The position numbers were made by a program, and so were the translations under genes. From CAZLNV01 sp964561095 (lineage in GTDB: Bacteria > Bacillota_I > Bacilli_A > RF39 > UBA660), in contig CAZLNV010000001.1 of the NCBI GenBank assembly GCA_964561095.1, positions 1-51,702 on the forward strand: a stretch of DNA of 51,702 bases, read 5' to 3'. Below the pieces are notes generated by a model. That model was not told the origin of the DNA and ran no database searches. It was given only the letters and a program-made list of their open reading frames with translations. Below, piece by piece: positions 23,756 to 32,684 of the stretch (the stretch's first letter is position 1; each line of letters begins with the position of its first letter).

Positions 23756-25071
23756 TAGAAATAGAAAAATTAAATGAATATGATATAAAATATTTTATAG
23801 TTGGTATTGGTTATGTTATTGTAAGAAATTTATATGAACATACAGATATAACAGACGTATTTATTGAAGAAGAAAAAAGAAGACAAGGTTATGCTAAAAA
23901 AATATTAAGTTATATAATTAATTTATATAAAGGTTCTAAAATAATGTTAGAAGTTAACATTGAGAATGTGCCAGCTATTAAATTATATGAATCTTTAGGA
24001 TTTAAAAAAATAAGTGAAAGAAAGAATTATTATAAAGATAAAACTGCTTTAATTATGGAATATAAAAAAGATATTTATATTTTAGCTATTGAATCATCTT
24101 GCGATGAAACGAGCGTTAGCGTAGTAAAAAATGGAAATGAAGATATCGCAACTATTATTAATTCTCAAATAGATATTCATAAAAATTATGGTGGTGTTGT
24201 ACCGGAAATTGCTTCTCGTAAGCATATGGAAAACATTACTATAGTGCTTAGCGAATGTTTAGAGAAAGCCAATATGAAATTTGAAGATATGGATGCTTTT
24301 GCTTGTACATATGCTCCTGGTCTTACTGGAAGTCTTCTTGTAGGGTTGGAATGCACTAAAACTTTGTCTATGATTTATAAAAAGCCATTTATTAAAGTAA
24401 ATCATATGCTAGGTCATATATCCGCCAATAAAATTAATAATGAATTAAAATATCCATTAATTTCTCTTATCATAAGTGGTGGACATACAGATTTGATTTT
24501 AATGAGTGATGAAAATAAAGCAAAATATTTAGGACAAACTTTGGATGATGCAATAGGTGAAGCATTTGATAAAGTTGCAAAAATATTGGGGTTAGAATAT
24601 CCTGGAGGTCCTAACGTAGAAAGACTAGCAAAGCAAGGAAAAGATAATTACAACATGCCTATTATTTTAAATGATGAATCGTATAATTTTAGCTTTAGTG
24701 GAATAAAAAGTCATATCAGTAATTTAGTTCATAATGAAAATCAAAGACATAATGAGGTAAATAAAGAAGATTTATGCTGCTCATTTCAGAATGCTGTAAC
24801 AAATTTATTGGTTACTAAAACTAAAAAAGCTTTACTAGATAATAATATAAAATATTTATTAATATCTGGCGGAGTAGCAAGTAATTCCTTTATAAGGGAA
24901 GCATTAACTAAAATGTGTGAAGATAATAATATTAAAATACACATTCCAGAAAAGAAGTATTGTACTGATAATGCAACTATGATAGGTGCTGCTGCTTATT
25001 CTTTGTTTTTAAAAAATGATTTTGCTTCTCTAGACACAAATGTTAAATCAAATGAAAATATTCAAATATAA
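23752..25071 (+). CDS. tsaD: Fusion of RimI-like acetyltransferase and TsaD
   Basis: In this 439-aa protein residues 1-107 are a short GNAT domain (DVFIEEEKRRQGYAKKILSYI acetyl-CoA loop; NIENVPAIKLYESLGFKKI), equivalent to RimI. Residues 108-425 are TsaD, which transfers the threonylcarbamoyl group to tRNA A37. TsaD motifs are ESSCDETSVS, ASRKH, the metal pair NHMLGH, SGGHTDL, and CTDNATMIGAAA with the third metal ligand. RimI, tsaB and tsaD are often neighbours in Firmicutes and fusions occur. The GNAT part lacks some N-terminal strands and may be degenerate. It overlaps tsaB by 4 nt. Confidence 0.93.
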   Translation: MIEIEKLNEYDIKYFIVGIGYVIVRNLYEHTDITDVFIEEEKRRQGYAKKILSYIINLYKGSKIMLEVNIENVPAIKLYESLGFKKISERKNYYKDKTALIMEYKKDIYILAIESSCDETSVSVVKNGNEDIATIINSQIDIHKNYGGVVPEIASRKHMENITIVLSECLEKANMKFEDMDAFACTYAPGLTGSLLVGLECTKTLSMIYKKPFIKVNHMLGHISANKINNELKYPLISLIISGGHTDLILMSDENKAKYLGQTLDDAIGEAFDKVAKILGLEYPGGPNVERLAKQGKDNYNMPIILNDESYNFSFSGIKSHISNLVHNENQRHNEVNKEDLCCSFQNAVTNLLVTKTKKALLDNNIKYLLISGGVASNSFIREALTKMCEDNNIKIHIPEKKYCTDNATMIGAAAYSLFLKNDFASLDTNVKSNENIQI

Positions 25072-25095
25072 AAGGATTGAAAAAACAATCCTTTT
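25070..25095 (+). terminator. tsaB-tsaD operon terminator
   Basis: AAAAGGATTG-AAAAAA-CAATCCTTTT has a perfect 10-bp stem beginning at the tsaD stop. Confidence 0.85.
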
Positions 25096-25134
25096 ATTAT
25101 ATAATTTAAATATAATGGCAAAGTGAAGGTAGGA

Positions 25135-27648
25135 ATGAAAAGATTATTTGAAAAGATTAAAAATAATAAAAGTTTTATATTACCATGGATAGTATTAGGA
25201 ATCTCAATAATTATATTTGCGTCTGGCTTAACATACGCATATTTTGATTATGTGATTAATTCAGAAGACGAATCTTCTCTTAGAACAGTAGCAACCGATC
25301 TTGTTATTACAATTGGTGGAACAACGGTGGATGTTAATAATTTATATCCAATATATGATGATTATAAGGATACCGAAGCTTATTCATTTCCATTTACTGT
25401 CGCAAATGAAAGTAGAAAAATGTCTGCTTGCTATTCCGTGAAATTAAATATTGAAAGTATATCAGAGTCACTTAGAACAGCAGATTTTAAGTGGGAACTA
25501 ATAAACAATACTACCGGAAGTACTACAAATGGCAATTTTTTGAATGAAGATGACAATGAGATAATATTTAGTTCAAATCAGACAATAGTAAAAGATACTA
25601 GTGTTAGTTATACATTAAAAGTTTGGCTATCAAATTCTACAACAGTTAATCAAAGCAACACTAAAAACGCTAGTATGTCTTCAAAAATAGTAGTTAAATC
25701 AGTAGGTAATGCTTGCTTCAGTGAAGTAGTAACAAACTATTCATATACCGGTTCTTATCAAACATTCACAGCACCATCTTCAGGCATGTATCAAATAGAA
25801 GCATGGGGAGCAAGTGGTGGAGATGAAAGTAGCGTATATACTGGAGGTTTGGGTGGATTTACATTTGGAAAAATATATTTAAATCAAGGCGAAACAATAT
25901 ATATATATGTTGGTGGCAGTGCAGCATCTGGTGGTTATAATGGTGGAAGCAGTAACACAACATATACTGGTGGTGGTGGAGCAAGTGATGTAAGATATTT
26001 TGGAAGCACTACTCCAAATGCTTCAACTTTACTTTGGAACAATTCAACTGGATTAAATTCAAGAATAATGGTAGCTGCAGGCGGAGGAGGAGCTTCAGGA
26101 TTAAGTGCTGGTACTGATGGAGGATTGCTTTTTGGCTCTAGTGGAGTTGTTTTCGCCAGTAGTGCCTACACATTATCAACTGGCGGAACCCAGATTTCGG
26201 GAGGAACGGGTGCTACGACTGCCAATTATACAGGTGGAGCTGGCACATTTGGCATTGGAGGAATATTATCTGGCAATAATGCAGGCGGTGGCGCAGGCTA
26301 TTATGGTGGCGGAGGCGGAATATCAGCAGACCAAGACGAACAAGTAACAATTTCTGGCGCGAGTGGCTCATCATATATAAGCGGATACGCAGGAGTTAAT
26401 TCTATAAAGGAAGGCGACATCAGAAATCCAAGGGTACATTTAAATACAACTAACCATTATAGTGGTAAATACTTCTTAGATGGTAAGATGGAGTCTGGAG
26501 CAAATAGTGGCAATGGAAGAGTAAAAATAACTTCATTGGGTAAAAAATTTCTTGATAGGATTAACACTTCACTAAATAGTGTAAGATATATAAAAGATTG
26601 TTTAAACGGAAGTACTTTAAATGCATATTATCGTTGGGTGGAATTGCAAGCAATATATAATGGTGAAAATATAGCTAAAGGTAAAATTGCAACCGGAATA
26701 GCTAATAATTCAACATATCCATTATCTAGAATAACAGATGGTGATATAACGAGCACGAATTATGCTGGGGTATTAATTGGCAATGCATGTATAACAATTG
26801 ACTTGGGTAGCGAATATAATTTAGATGAAATAGCTGTATGGCATTATTGGGCAGATAGTAGAACATATTATAATAACGTAACGAGTGTATCAAGCGATGG
26901 TAGTACATGGACAACAGTCATGAATGAAACAATACCAGAAAGTGGCGAAGGCAAGAGAGTAAACGCGTATGAAGATCCATTAAATGGTTATATACAAAAT
27001 GGATTAGCAGTTTGGTATGATGGAATAAACAATACTAGCACTACACATTCAACAAATACAGCAACTTGGAGAGATTTAAGTGGCAGCAATTACAATGGGA
27101 CAGTAAATGGCGCAAGTTGGGGAAACAATTATTTATCATTTGACGGATTAAATGATTGGGTTTCCATAAGAGAACTTAATTATGCAAATCCGACGGTAGA
27201 AGTAGTTTATGAAATTAGTGGTAACGGAGCAGCTTCAACACAATACTTGGTATCCAATCATGAAACGGGTGGTTACGGATTATATACCAATCAAACTGGT
27301 ACTATTCTTTATACTCTTACTTACATATCTGAAAATTCAGCTTATTCTAATATAACAACTTCGGTTGTAAAAAATATAAAGTATTCAATATCGACAACTT
27401 ATGATGGCTCTTATTTAAAATTGTATAAAGCAGGAAGTATGTGGGACTTTAAAAACGTGGTGGGTAGCATTGTAAATCCTACAAGTAGTACAATAGTGGC
27501 GCTGGGTACTAATCCATCAGGAAGCGTGGCTGCCGGCTCTTATTTAAAGGGCAAAATATATTCGGTTAGAATATACAACCGTGCATTAACTTCACATGAA
27601 GTTGAGCACAATTACAAAATAGACAAAGTAAGATTTGGATTAGATTAG
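25135..27648 (+). CDS. Large exported surface protein: TasA/SipW-like leader, Gly-rich, discoidin-like and LamG-like domains
   Basis: This ~837-aa protein has an N-terminal hydrophobic leader (about 15-37) ending in GLTYAYF, like SipW-cognate TasA/camelysin leaders (GTxAYFTD). A beta-rich TasA-like segment follows to about 200. From about 205 there is a glycine-rich region (YSYTGSYQTFTAPSSGMYQIEAWGA..., many GGG runs, to about 450), as in ALK/LTK-type Gly-rich domains. Next come an F5/8C-like stretch (about 500-610, ITIDLGSEYNLDEIAVWHYW) and a concanavalin/LamG-like lectin domain (about 625-830, VWYDGINNTS, FDGLNDWV, VRIYNRALTSHEV). No LPXTG or C-terminal membrane anchor is seen. Local GC is higher than in neighbouring genes because of Gly codons. 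It is likely an adhesin or matrix protein. Confidence 0.8.
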   Translation: MKRLFEKIKNNKSFILPWIVLGISIIIFASGLTYAYFDYVINSEDESSLRTVATDLVITIGGTTVDVNNLYPIYDDYKDTEAYSFPFTVANESRKMSACYSVKLNIESISESLRTADFKWELINNTTGSTTNGNFLNEDDNEIIFSSNQTIVKDTSVSYTLKVWLSNSTTVNQSNTKNASMSSKIVVKSVGNACFSEVVTNYSYTGSYQTFTAPSSGMYQIEAWGASGGDESSVYTGGLGGFTFGKIYLNQGETIYIYVGGSAASGGYNGGSSNTTYTGGGGASDVRYFGSTTPNASTLLWNNSTGLNSRIMVAAGGGGASGLSAGTDGGLLFGSSGVVFASSAYTLSTGGTQISGGTGATTANYTGGAGTFGIGGILSGNNAGGGAGYYGGGGGISADQDEQVTISGASGSSYISGYAGVNSIKEGDIRNPRVHLNTTNHYSGKYFLDGKMESGANSGNGRVKITSLGKKFLDRINTSLNSVRYIKDCLNGSTLNAYYRWVELQAIYNGENIAKGKIATGIANNSTYPLSRITDGDITSTNYAGVLIGNACITIDLGSEYNLDEIAVWHYWADSRTYYNNVTSVSSDGSTWTTVMNETIPESGEGKRVNAYEDPLNGYIQNGLAVWYDGINNTSTTHSTNTATWRDLSGSNYNGTVNGASWGNNYLSFDGLNDWVSIRELNYANPTVEVVYEISGNGAASTQYLVSNHETGGYGLYTNQTGTILYTLTYISENSAYSNITTSVVKNIKYSISTTYDGSYLKLYKAGSMWDFKNVVGSIVNPTSSTIVALGTNPSGSVAAGSYLKGKIYSVRIYNRALTSHEVEHNYKIDKVRFGLD

Positions 27649-27673
27649 AAATCATAATTTTGATTTCTTTTTT
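27647..27673 (+). terminator. Terminator of the surface protein gene
   Basis: GAAATCA and TGATTTC pair around a 6-nt loop, followed by a T run; the stem starts at the stop codon. Confidence 0.85.
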
Positions 27674-27683
27674 AATTAATAAA

Positions 27684-27703
27684 AAAAGACTTTATAAAAG
27701 TCT
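27684..27703 (-). terminator. Terminator of the glycosyltransferase gene
   Basis: On the minus strand AGACTTT-TAT-AAAGTCT is followed by TTTTTTATT. Confidence 0.8.
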
Positions 27704-28628
27704 ATAATATTTCATCATCAAAACCTATTTTTTCTTTTTCTATATATAAAGGTCTGTTTTTGGTTTCTATATATGTTTTTGATATATATTCACCTAATAT
27801 TCCAATGCAGAGAAGTTGAATGCCTCCAATAAATAATATTAAGCATATTGTTGAAGCATATCCGGGTATGTCCTTACCGATTATTAAAGTTTTAATAATT
27901 ATGACTAGTAAGTATATAAAGGCGGCTACACTAGTTAATATTCCTGAATATGTTGCTATCTTGAGTGGTGAAGTAGAAAAACCTACAAATCCATCTAATG
28001 CATAATTTATTAAATTAGGTAAATTCCATTTTGATCTTCCTTTTTTTCTCTTTTTTACTTTATAAGGCAAATATTTTGTATTAAAACCAACCCATGAAAA
28101 TATGCCTTTTGAAAATCTATTTTTTTCACTTAATAATAAAATACTTTTAACTACATATTTTTTAAACATTCTAAAATCAGATGCCCCATCAACAAAAGTT
28201 GTTTTAGATACTTTGTTAATAAGTTTATAAAATCTTTTTTGAAAAAATCTATTTTTTCTTTGTGTTTGAATCATGCATACTGAATCAATATTTTTATTTT
28301 TTTCAAGTTCATCCAGCATTGTTAATAAATACTTTGGGTCTTGCTGAAGATCAGCATCTATAATAGTCGTATATTCTGAATTGGAATTTTTTAATCCTGC
28401 ATATATTGCTGATTCTTTACCAAAATTTCTCGAAAATGATAATATTTTTATTTTGTCATTATCTTTTTCATATAAAAATTTTAATATATCTAATGATTTG
28501 TCAGTCGAACCATCATCTATAAATAGTAACTTATAATCAATGTCTTTCAATGAATTTGTTAGTTCATTATATAAATCTTTTAAATTTTCCTCTTCATTAT
28601 AAATGGGTATTATTACATTTAACTTCAT
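27702..28628 (-). CDS. Family 2 glycosyltransferase, GtrB/DPM1-like, membrane-anchored
   Basis: This 308-aa enzyme has a GT-A domain starting NVIIPIYNEEENL, with LFIDDGSTDKS and the metal-binding TIIDADLQQDP; two C-terminal membrane segments (about 228-252 and 262-288) follow a basic KVKKRKKGRSKW hinge. This plan fits polyprenyl-phosphate hexosyltransferases (GtrB, CsbB, YkoT), which make the lipid-linked sugar used to glycosylate teichoic acids or surface polymers outside the membrane. No GtrA flippase or GT-C partner is adjacent. It is monocistronic with its own terminator and lies tail-to-tail with the surface protein gene. Confidence 0.88.
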   Translation of the reverse strand: MKLNVIIPIYNEEENLKDLYNELTNSLKDIDYKLLFIDDGSTDKSLDILKFLYEKDNDKIKILSFSRNFGKESAIYAGLKNSNSEYTTIIDADLQQDPKYLLTMLDELEKNKNIDSVCMIQTQRKNRFFQKRFYKLINKVSKTTFVDGASDFRMFKKYVVKSILLLSEKNRFSKGIFSWVGFNTKYLPYKVKKRKKGRSKWNLPNLINYALDGFVGFSTSPLKIATYSGILTSVAAFIYLLVIIIKTLIIGKDIPGYASTICLILFIGGIQLLCIGILGEYISKTYIETKNRPLYIEKEKIGFDDEIL

Positions 28629-28718
28629 ATTTTTACCTCTATTAATATTTTATCATTTTTTAACTATTAAAAAAAGAATAATTCTAAAAACACTTTTAAG
28701 TGAGTAAAATTTTATGAG

Positions 28719-31298
28719 GTGGATACTATCGAACCAGGGTTAAACAATAAGGAAGTTATTGAATCTAGAAAAATGTATGGGAGTAATACTTTAACTAATA
28801 AAAAGAAAAACACCTTTTTAAGTCTTTTAATTGAATCTTTAAATGATCCGATTATAAAGATATTATTAATTGCTCTTGCTATAAAAATAGTATTCTTATT
28901 TAAAGAAACTAATATATATGAAACTATTGGAATAGTTGTCGCTATATTTTTAGCTTCTTTTATATCAACTATATCAGAATATGGAAGTGAAAAAGCATTT
29001 GAGAGACTTCAAAGTGAAGCTTCAATTATCAAATGCAGGGTTAGAAGAAATAGTAAAAAAGAAGAAATAAATATAAGTGATATAGTAGTGGGTGATTTAA
29101 TTTATTTAAATTCTGGAGATAAAATACCGGCTGATGGGATACTTATAAGTGGAAATCTAAGCGTGGATGAGTCATCTCTTACAGGTGAGGCAAAAGAAAA
29201 AAATAAAAATATAGAAGATATATTATATATGGGATCGATAGTATTAAATGACAATGGAATGATGAAGGTAACTTCTGTAGGTGATAAAACATATTATGGT
29301 GGGATTGCTTCGGAACTACAAGAATTTTCACCAGAAAGTCCATTAAAATTAAGATTAAGAGGTCTTGCTAAAATAATAAGTAAAATTGGTTATATAAGTG
29401 CATTTTTGGTTTTTGCTTCTTACTTAATAAATGTAATTATAATAAAAAATAATTTCGATTTAGTAAGCATTAGTAATTTATTGAGTAATGCGGGTGAAGT
29501 GATGCCCCATATTTTTTATGCTTTAACACTAGCTGTTACTATTATAGTAGTCGCAGTGCCAGAAGGACTTCCGATGATGATAACTTTGGTACTATCATCT
29601 AATATGAAACGAATGTTAAAAAATAATGTTCTAGTTAGAAAACTTGTGGGAATAGAAACAGCTGGTAGTTTAAATATTTTATTTACTGATAAAACAGGTA
29701 CTTTAACGGAAGGAAAATTGAAAGCAGTTGGGTTTAGAACATATGATGGAAATTATTATGATAAAATTAAAAATATTAATAGTTTTAAATTAAAAGAATT
29801 AGTATCACTTTCTCTTTTATATAATAATGAAAGTGAATATGTTGATGGTTCAATTATTGGAGGTAATTCCACAGATAAAGCTGTTTTGGAATATCTTGAT
29901 AATTATGAAAAAAAATATAATATAATTGATAAAAAAAATTTTGATAGTAAGGTAAAATATTCTAGTGTTACAATCGACTATAATAAAGAAACAACTTTTT
30001 TTAAAGGAGCATATGAGATACTTTTAAAAAAGTGCAATTATTATCTTGACGCTGATGGAAATAAAAAGCTGCTAAAAAATATTGAAGCTTTAATTGAGTC
30101 TATAAACTCAGAAGCAAAAAAGGGTGTTAGAATACTTTCGATTTGTACAAGCGAAACAAATAATATAAATTCATTAACATTAATTGGATTTGTATATTTA
30201 AAAGATAAAGTTAGAAAAGAAGCAATAAAAGGAATTGAATTAGTAAATTCAGCTGGTATAAAAACAGTTATGATTACAGGAGATTCAAAAGAAATCGCTA
30301 TTAGCGTTGCAAATGAACTTAATATGCTAGATGATACAAGCGTTGTACTTACAAGCAAAGAATTAAATAATTTATCAGATGAAAATTTAAAAAGTATATT
30401 GCCTAATTTGAAAATAGTTGCCAGGAGTCTTCCTCAAGATAAAAGCAGGTTGGTAACAATAAGCCAAGAATTAGGGCTGATAACAGGTATGACAGGAGAC
30501 GGAGTAAATGATGCGCCAGCTTTAAAAAAATCGGATGTAGGCTTTGCTATGGGAAGTGGGACAGAAGTTGCAAAAGAAGTATCAGATATAATAATTCTTG
30601 ATGATAATTTTTTATCTATTTCATCAGCCATTTTATTTGGTAGAACGGTTTTTAAAAGTATAAGAAAATTTATAATATTTCAATTAACAATAAATTTTTG
30701 CGCAGTATTTTTAAGTATAATTGGACCATATATTGGAGTACTTGCACCGATTACGGTAGTTCAAATGCTTTGGGTAAATATGGTTATGGATACTTTAGCT
30801 GCTTTAGCTTTTTCTTTCGAAGCTCCATTAGTTGAATATATGAAAGAACTTCCAAAGAAAAAAAATGAACCTATTATGAATAAATATATGATAAATCAAA
30901 TTCTATGGGATGGTGTGTATTGTTCAATTCTTTGTATTTTATTTTTAAAATTAAAATTTATAAATAATTTATTTAGAATAGGGAGTAATGATAAATACTT
31001 AATGACTGCTTTTTTTGGATTATTTATATTTTTAGCAATATTTAATTTATTTAATGCTAGGACTCACAGGATTAACATATTTGCTAATATTATAAGAAAT
31101 AAGATGTTTTTAATAATAATAGGTGTAATTGCAACTGTTCAAATAGTGCTTATATATTTTGGGGGAGAAATATTTAGGACTACGGGCCTTACATTTTTAG
31201 AATTTCAAATAATGATATTTTTAGCTTTTACAGTAATTCCAATGGATATGTTTAGAAAAATAATGCTCAAAACAAAGAAAAATAAAGCAGGAGTGTAA
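28719..31298 (+). CDS. P2-type cation ATPase, probably Ca2+ exporting (PMCA-like)
   Basis: This ~859-aa P-type ATPase has SLTGEAKEKN (actuator, Glu), VPEGLPM in M4, the phosphorylation motif DKTGT (Asp324), TGD and the GDGVNDAPALKKSDVGFAMG hinge, and M6 NMVMDTLAALAFSFEAP. PEGLP plus NxxMDT is the P2B pattern, so Ca2+ is the likely ion. A complete set of ten membrane segments is visible. The start is uncertain. GTG at 28719 lies within the GAGGTGG ribosome-like site, while the normal spacing would place initiation at an ATC (28728). The next in-frame ATG is 18 codons in and would remove the conserved GLNNKEVIESRKMYG entry helix. Confidence 0.92.
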   Translation: MDTIEPGLNNKEVIESRKMYGSNTLTNKKKNTFLSLLIESLNDPIIKILLIALAIKIVFLFKETNIYETIGIVVAIFLASFISTISEYGSEKAFERLQSEASIIKCRVRRNSKKEEINISDIVVGDLIYLNSGDKIPADGILISGNLSVDESSLTGEAKEKNKNIEDILYMGSIVLNDNGMMKVTSVGDKTYYGGIASELQEFSPESPLKLRLRGLAKIISKIGYISAFLVFASYLINVIIIKNNFDLVSISNLLSNAGEVMPHIFYALTLAVTIIVVAVPEGLPMMITLVLSSNMKRMLKNNVLVRKLVGIETAGSLNILFTDKTGTLTEGKLKAVGFRTYDGNYYDKIKNINSFKLKELVSLSLLYNNESEYVDGSIIGGNSTDKAVLEYLDNYEKKYNIIDKKNFDSKVKYSSVTIDYNKETTFFKGAYEILLKKCNYYLDADGNKKLLKNIEALIESINSEAKKGVRILSICTSETNNINSLTLIGFVYLKDKVRKEAIKGIELVNSAGIKTVMITGDSKEIAISVANELNMLDDTSVVLTSKELNNLSDENLKSILPNLKIVARSLPQDKSRLVTISQELGLITGMTGDGVNDAPALKKSDVGFAMGSGTEVAKEVSDIIILDDNFLSISSAILFGRTVFKSIRKFIIFQLTINFCAVFLSIIGPYIGVLAPITVVQMLWVNMVMDTLAALAFSFEAPLVEYMKELPKKKNEPIMNKYMINQILWDGVYCSILCILFLKLKFINNLFRIGSNDKYLMTAFFGLFIFLAIFNLFNARTHRINIFANIIRNKMFLIIIGVIATVQIVLIYFGGEIFRTTGLTFLEFQIMIFLAFTVIPMDMFRKIMLKTKKNKAGV

Positions 31299-31369
31299 TA
31301 TAAGTTATTTTGATACATCAAAATAACTTATAAAAATATAATTTTATTTTGATGTATCAAAATAACTTT
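31299..31369. promoter_or_regulatory. Two matching palindromes between the P-type ATPase and DUF4143 gene
   Basis: The first palindrome has arms 31299-31314 and 31317-31332 (16 bp, perfect, two central bases). The second has a 10-bp core (31344-31353/31356-31365). Both share the core TTATTTTGAT-xx-ATCAAAATAA, and their 28-bp versions differ at only a few positions. Their centres are 39 bp apart. The layout suggests a dimeric regulator's operators over the DUF4143 promoter; the first could also act as a terminator for the ATPase gene, but no good T run follows. Confidence 0.6.
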
Positions 31370-31411
31370 ACAAGCAATAAAAACTATGTTACCATATTAA
31401 TGGAGGCAATT

Positions 31412-32614
31412 ATGTTAAAAAGAGAGCAATATTTGGAAAAGATAAGACCTTTCTACGATGAAAATAGTTTAATAAAAATTTTATATGGATTAAGGAGGAG
31501 CGGTAAATCAGTTATATTAACGCAAATTGTTAATGAACTAAAAGAAAATGGTACTAATGATTCTCATATTATATATATAAATTTTGAATCCATCAAATAT
31601 GAATTTATAAAAAATGCTAAAGATCTAAGCGACTATATCGAAGGCTTTGTAAAAGATAAAAAAACTTACTATGTATTTTTAGATGAAATACAAAAAGTAG
31701 AAAATTTTGAAAAAGGAGTGAATTCTCTTAGAATAGCTAATCAATTTAGTATCTTTATTACTGGTTCAAATAGTAGAATGACATTTATGGAATTATCTAC
31801 AGATTTGTCTGGAAGATATGTTAGTTTTAAAATAAATCCTTTGTCGTTCAAAGAAGCAGTAGAGTTAACTAAAACGAAAAAAGAAAATTATATGATTCTT
31901 TTGAAAGATATTTTTGAGTGGGGAAGTTTACCCCAAAGATTTTCATTTGATGATGAAAGCACAAAAAACAATTATATATCTGATATTTATGATTCAATAA
32001 TATTAAAAGATGTAGTTGATAGAATTGGTACAAAAAATATAACTTCGTTTAATAAAGTTTTTCAATATATATTAGAAACTGAAGGAAAAGAATTTTCTGC
32101 TAAGAGTATAACAAACTATTTAAAAAGTGAAAAGAGTGAAATATCTAGTCAAACTTTATATACATATTTAGAAGCTTTATGTTCCGTATTTATCATTAAT
32201 AAAGTATATAGATATGATATAAAAGGGAAAGAGTTATTAAAAACACTAAACAAATTTTATTCATCAGATTTAGGAATCAAGAAAATAAAAAATAGCAATA
32301 AAGAAATTAATGAATCTATTTCATTAGAAAGTATGGTATATAATGAACTTAGAATAAAAGATTATGAGGTATTTATCGGAAAAACTTCAAAAGGTGAAAT
32401 AGATTTTATTGTTAAAAAACATTCTAATTTAAAATACATTCAAGTTTCTACATATTTATCTACTGATGAAACTATTAATAGAGAATTTGGAGCATTTGAT
32501 GAAATTAAAGATAATTATGAAAAATATGTTATATCTTTAGATAAAGAAAATTTTTCAAGAAATGGAATTAAGCATATAAATGCATTTGATTTTTTTATGA
32601 ACGATGAATTTTAA
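31412..32614 (+). CDS. AAA ATPase with DUF4143 domain
   Basis: This 400-aa protein has an N-terminal P-loop ATPase of the AAA_14 type: YGLRRSGKS Walker A, YVFLDEIQKVENFE Walker B, and FITGSNSRM. The C-terminal DUF4143 domain has the EIDFIV motif, which resembles PD-(D/E)XK nuclease-fold sequences. Proteins of this type are common, often solitary and variable between strains; their role is unknown, with defence or DNA transaction suggested for some. I use the ATG at 31412, 5 nt after GGAGG; upstream in-frame codons would cover the second palindrome. Two palindromes precede it. Confidence 0.88.
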   Translation: MLKREQYLEKIRPFYDENSLIKILYGLRRSGKSVILTQIVNELKENGTNDSHIIYINFESIKYEFIKNAKDLSDYIEGFVKDKKTYYVFLDEIQKVENFEKGVNSLRIANQFSIFITGSNSRMTFMELSTDLSGRYVSFKINPLSFKEAVELTKTKKENYMILLKDIFEWGSLPQRFSFDDESTKNNYISDIYDSIILKDVVDRIGTKNITSFNKVFQYILETEGKEFSAKSITNYLKSEKSEISSQTLYTYLEALCSVFIINKVYRYDIKGKELLKTLNKFYSSDLGIKKIKNSNKEINESISLESMVYNELRIKDYEVFIGKTSKGEIDFIVKKHSNLKYIQVSTYLSTDETINREFGAFDEIKDNYEKYVISLDKENFSRNGIKHINAFDFFMNDEF

Positions 32615-32684
32615 AATTATTCTAATAATGAATAATTTCTTTATAAAATAATATACTCGGTTCATACTAATAATGGGTGAATTT

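Noticed and set aside
26105..26347. 80-codon open frame inside the surface protein gene
   Set aside because: It arises from Gly/Ala codon repeats of the real gene read one base off; no start signal.
25135..27648. Surface protein as a recently acquired foreign gene because of higher G+C
   Set aside because: The shift can be explained by the glycine codons (GGN) of the Gly-rich domain; no mobile element or repeat borders it.
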